From Microcaldota archaeon (GTDB lineage Archaea > Micrarchaeota > Micrarchaeia > Micrarchaeales > Micrarchaeaceae), in contig JAGWFU010000029.1 in the NCBI GenBank assembly GCA_028867845.1, positions 1 through 6,235 of the forward strand: 6,235 nucleotides of DNA, in the 5' to 3' direction. The notes beneath the pieces were generated by a model, which saw only the letters and a list, made by a program, of their open reading frames with translations, searched no databases and was not told the DNA's origin. The stretch's first letter is position 1. Each line of letters begins with the position of its first letter. Positions 3,455-6,235 of the stretch are shown here, one piece after another. Position numbers and translations under genes: made by a program.

Positions 3455-6235
3455 TCAATCCAGCTTGGTTAAGGCCACTTTCACAGGCACGCCCTCGACG
3501 TCGAAGTCCTTTATCTCTGCGCCCTCCGGCATCTTGTCTGACATCTTCACGCTCTTCGATCGCGTTATCCTCTTTATCTGGTCCATGTTCCTCTCGATGG
3601 CCCTCCCAAAGCTCTCGTTGACTGATATGGTAAGCTTTACCATGTCCTTCCTGGTGAGGCCCATATCCTTCCTTGCCATCTGCACCCTCCTTATCAGCTC
3701 CCTTGCGACGAGCTCGTCCCTGAGCTCATCCGTAAGCTGAGAGTCTATATCCACGTATATCGTGCTGTTGCCTACCCTCACGCTGGCGCCGCTGGAATCG
3801 CCCGCCTTCTCCACCAACGCGAAGTGCTCGGGCGTTATCTCGAAATTCCCGCTTCCAGTATGCAGTGTGTAGTATCCCTGTTTGTCAATCTGCCTCTCCA
3901 GCTCCCCTGCGTCGACCTTGGCGAGATCCTGGGCAACAGTCTGTGCAGCTGCCTTGAAGGAGGGGCCGAGCTTGCCAAATGCGGGCTTCACCTCCTTCTC
4001 CGCGCCCTTGCCCTTCTTTGCGCTCAGCGATTTGGCGTTGGTGTACATTCCTATCAGCGGAGCTACCCTGAGCACCTGCTGGACGAGCGAGTCATCAGAC
4101 ACCTCCACCATTATCTTGCTTATCGGTGCCCTGAGCTTGACGTTCTTCTGCTCCCTAAGGTTGAGCACGGCCTTGGATACGGCTTCAAGTACCTTGAAAT
4201 CGCCCTCCAGGCTGGGGTCTATCACCGCATTTGAGCTCTTGGGCCACCTGTTCATGAATATGCTCTCCTTGCCAGCGCTGAATACATCCGCGTAGATGCT
4301 CTCCGACACCATAGGTATGGCAGGAGATGCGAGCAGCAGCACGTTATGCAGCACGTACGATGTTATTACTGATATCCTCTTCAGGCCTGCCTTGCCTGCC
4401 TCCTCAGCCCTCTGCTTCGCGAACTTAAGGTAAAACCGGCTGAAGTCCTCGAGCATGAAATCCCTTATCTCGGTGACCGCATCGTCTACAAAGTAGTTAT
4501 CGAAGTTCCTTGTCGCGGAGTCTATCAGGCTGTTGAGCCTCGACACGATCCACAGCTCCTCCTTCTCCATCTTCGATACCGAGGGCTTCTTGACCTTCCT
4601 TATGTCGTTCCCTGATATCGCTGCAAACTCCTTCACCAGCTCCGCTATATTGTAAAGCGTTATTATGTTGCTGTCGGCCTCTATCAGCTCCGGCTTCTTC
4701 AGCTTCAGCTCCAGCCATCTGGGATGGCTCGCGTTCCACAATCGGAATCCGTCAGCTGATACCAATTCAAGGAGCTCCGATGTGGACACAGTGTTGCCGA
4801 GGTGCCTGTGCATCTCCTGTCCCAGCTCGTCCTTTATCATTCCGCCGATGTTCACCCTCTTGTAGGGGCCCTTCCCGTACACCGCTATGCTGGTCCTCAG
4901 CAGTGCCGTGAACCATCCCCTTATCTGGTCCCTGCTCTCCGTTATCCAGTCGGCTGGGAAGAGCTGCCCGAACTCTCCATCTGCCAGGCTCGCTGTGTGG
5001 GCTATGCCCGAGTCGTACCAGACGTCGAATATGTCCCTCACTCTGCTCATCGTGCCATGGCACTTCGGGCACTTTACCTTTATGCCGTCGACGAATGGCC
5101 TGTGCAGGTCCTTCGGACTCTCCTTAAGCCCTCCCTTCTCGACCAGCTCCTTAATGGAGCCGATGACCTCCATCTCCTTGCAGGAGTCGCAGACCCATAT
5201 GGGTATGGGCGCGCCCCAGTACCTCTGCCTCGACACGCACCAGTCAGGAGAGCTCTCTATCGCCTCATTGAGCCATAGCTTCCCCTCTTCAGGGTGCCAT
5301 ACGACCTTCGAGTTGGCATTGAGCATCTTCTTCTTTATCTTCTGAATGTTCACGAACCATTGGTCCGTAGATATCGTTATCAGCTTGCTGTGGCACCTCC
5401 AGCAGTGCGGATAGCTGTGCGTAACCGAGCCCTCGAACATCAGGCTGCCGTTCTCCCTCATCGCCTTGAGCACTGCCCTGTTCGCATCCTCAGGCACGCT
5501 GATTCCGGCGAATGCGCCCGCATCCTCAGTGTACTTTGCATGCATGTCCACAGGGCAGAATACAGGCAGCTTGTTCTGCTTCCCAAGCCTGTAGTCCTCG
5601 AGTCCGTGGCCCGTGGCCAGGTGAAGCAGCCCGGTTCCCTCATTCACCGAGACGAAGCTGGCGCTCCCTACTACTTTGTGGTACTTGGCGAGCGCCTTCT
5701 GCTTGGGTATCTGCTCAGCCAGCGGGCTCATGTAGAGCGTGCCCACTAGTTCGCTGCCGTAGAACTCCTTCTTTACTACAAGGTTCGCATTGGCGTTCGC
5801 TGCGAATTGGTCCATCCTCTCCTTGGCCACAACGTAGTCTCCACCATCCCCTCCTGCGAGGACATAGAGTTGTTCAGGGTTGACCGCTATCGCGACGTTG
5901 GCCGGAAGTGTCCACGGCGTCGTCGTCCAAATTACGAGGTAAGCATCGTCTCCCAAATCAACCTTAGCGCCCTTGCTGCTCGCGACCTTGAACTTGACGA
6001 AGATGGACGAGTCCGTCTGGTCCTCGTACTCCAGCTCAGGCCCCTGCGCGGAGAGCACGGTTTCGCACCTCTTGCAGTAGGAGAGCGGCTGCAGCTCCTT
6101 GTAGAGAAGATGCTTGCTGTGCATCTCCTTGAATATCGCCCATCCCTTCTCTATGTACTCGTTCCTGTAGGGTATGTAAACGGTATCGAAATCAAGGGAC
6201 GAGCCGAACCTCTTGAAGGCACTGATTGCCCCTTT
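3455..6235 (-). CDS. ileS: Isoleucyl-tRNA synthetase, N-terminus off the right edge
   Basis: This class Ia synthetase charges tRNA-Ile with isoleucine in the cytosol and edits misactivated valine. 926 codons are visible; the frame is open to base 6235, so the ATG at 6124 is internal. Roughly the first 100 or more residues, including the HIGH motif, lie outside. Numbering from the first visible codon: PYRNEYIEKGW (22-32), YCKRC zinc-type pair (C54, C57), and the CP1 editing domain with WTTTPWTLP (103-111) and GTGLLH...GHGLED (200-214). Next come PHCWRC (C278, C281), DWCVSRQRYWGAPIPIW (331-347), a zinc-ribbon-like pair of CxxC (C349/C352, C389/C392) and DVWYDSG (404-410). The catalytic core continues with RDQIRGWF (435-442), and the KMSKS position reads EMHRHLGN (474-481). 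An anticodon-binding helical domain follows (ELWIVSRLNSLI, about 560-571; DFSRFYLK, 597-604). The typical archaeal C-terminal tail (RELIRRVQMARKDMGL, about 845-860) ends at TGA 3455-3457, so the C-terminus is complete. The oddity is the KMSKS loop. Confidence 0.95.
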   Translation of the reverse strand, partial: KGAISAFKRFGSSLDFDTVYIPYRNEYIEKGWAIFKEMHSKHLLYKELQPLSYCKRCETVLSAQGPELEYEDQTDSSIFVKFKVASSKGAKVDLGDDAYLVIWTTTPWTLPANVAIAVNPEQLYVLAGGDGGDYVVAKERMDQFAANANANLVVKKEFYGSELVGTLYMSPLAEQIPKQKALAKYHKVVGSASFVSVNEGTGLLHLATGHGLEDYRLGKQNKLPVFCPVDMHAKYTEDAGAFAGISVPEDANRAVLKAMRENGSLMFEGSVTHSYPHCWRCHSKLITISTDQWFVNIQKIKKKMLNANSKVVWHPEEGKLWLNEAIESSPDWCVSRQRYWGAPIPIWVCDSCKEMEVIGSIKELVEKGGLKESPKDLHRPFVDGIKVKCPKCHGTMSRVRDIFDVWYDSGIAHTASLADGEFGQLFPADWITESRDQIRGWFTALLRTSIAVYGKGPYKRVNIGGMIKDELGQEMHRHLGNTVSTSELLELVSADGFRLWNASHPRWLELKLKKPELIEADSNIITLYNIAELVKEFAAISGNDIRKVKKPSVSKMEKEELWIVSRLNSLIDSATRNFDNYFVDDAVTEIRDFMLEDFSRFYLKFAKQRAEEAGKAGLKRISVITSYVLHNVLLLASPAIPMVSESIYADVFSAGKESIFMNRWPKSSNAVIDPSLEGDFKVLEAVSKAVLNLREQKNVKLRAPISKIMVEVSDDSLVQQVLRVAPLIGMYTNAKSLSAKKGKGAEKEVKPAFGKLGPSFKAAAQTVAQDLAKVDAGELERQIDKQGYYTLHTGSGNFEITPEHFALVEKAGDSSGASVRVGNSTIYVDIDSQLTDELRDELVARELIRRVQMARKDMGLTRKDMVKLTISVNESFGRAIERNMDQIKRITRSKSVKMSDKMPEGAEIKDFDVEGVPVKVALTKLD

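Noticed and set aside
3276..3458. A 60-codon minus-strand frame overlapping the start of the PLD-like gene and the gap after ileS
   Set aside because: The ATG-3421 frame encodes a PLD fold; the other frame gives an Arg/Gln-rich shadow translation.
3824..5883. Several plus-strand reading frames of 120-160 codons antisense to ileS
   Set aside because: ileS has recognisable synthetase motifs along the whole stretch; the antisense frames overlap each other and have low-complexity translations without domains.
6122..6124. ATG as a start for isoleucyl-tRNA synthetase
   Set aside because: The frame stays open for 37 more codons to the window edge and these encode conserved IleRS sequence (PYRNEYIEKGW), so the ATG is internal.
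2837..6235. A defence or repair island formed by the PLD-like gene and the Nre gene
   Set aside because: The two genes are convergent rather than co-transcribed, the neighbours are housekeeping genes, and there are no repeats, integrase or att-like sequences. A functional link is not supported.
1..6235. CRISPR arrays, tRNA or rRNA genes, insertion sequences
   Set aside because: No regularly spaced repeats, cloverleaf-like sequence, ribosomal RNA signature, transposase or paired terminal repeats were seen on reading through; nearly all bases are in protein genes.

Overview
This window looks archaeal. It holds a DNA repair protein of the Nre family (DUF650/DUF651), which is known essentially only from archaea. 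The one clear promoter is an archaeal TATA box (box A) lying between two divergent genes. The isoleucyl-tRNA synthetase has the archaeal/eukaryotic-style zinc-ribbon layout. By eye the base composition is balanced to slightly G+C-rich, with heavy use of ATA (Ile) and AGG (Arg) codons. Genes are tightly packed (gaps of 0 to about 70 bp), and start sites mostly lack Shine-Dalgarno sequences and sit where leaderless or short-leader transcripts are expected. A small-genome archaeon (DPANN/Micrarchaeota-like or Thermoplasmata-like) would fit, but the lineage cannot be fixed from this sequence alone.

Layout, left to right. (1) Positions 1-390, plus strand: the C-terminal 129 codons of a Ser/Thr/Ala/Gly-rich, probably secreted beta-sandwich protein whose start lies off the left edge. 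(2) 429-1514, minus strand: a complete M24-family metallopeptidase (Xaa-Pro dipeptidase/aminopeptidase type) with all five metal ligands. (3) About 1515-1582: a compact divergent promoter with a single TATA box usable in both directions. (4) 1583-2836, plus strand: a complete Nre-family DNA repair protein ending in a PCNA-binding-like peptide. (5) 2837-3421, minus strand: a small phospholipase D-like protein whose single HKD half-domain is separated from its N-terminal half by a hydrophobic hairpin. Its stop codon abuts the stop codon of gene 4. (6) 3455-6235, minus strand: most of an isoleucyl-tRNA synthetase, open at the right edge, 33 bp upstream of gene 5 and possibly co-transcribed with it.

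This is mainly a housekeeping region: peptide turnover, DNA repair and tRNA charging. The genes do not form one obvious pathway. No CRISPR array, tRNA, rRNA, insertion sequence or other mobile element was seen, and no gene-free stretch exceeds about 70 bp. The points most worth a second look are the PLD-like protein with the hydrophobic hairpin inside its fold, the strongly altered KMSKS loop of the synthetase (E-M-H-R-H), the symmetric bidirectional promoter, and the PIP-like tail of the Nre protein. I did not find a convincing new multi-gene system.
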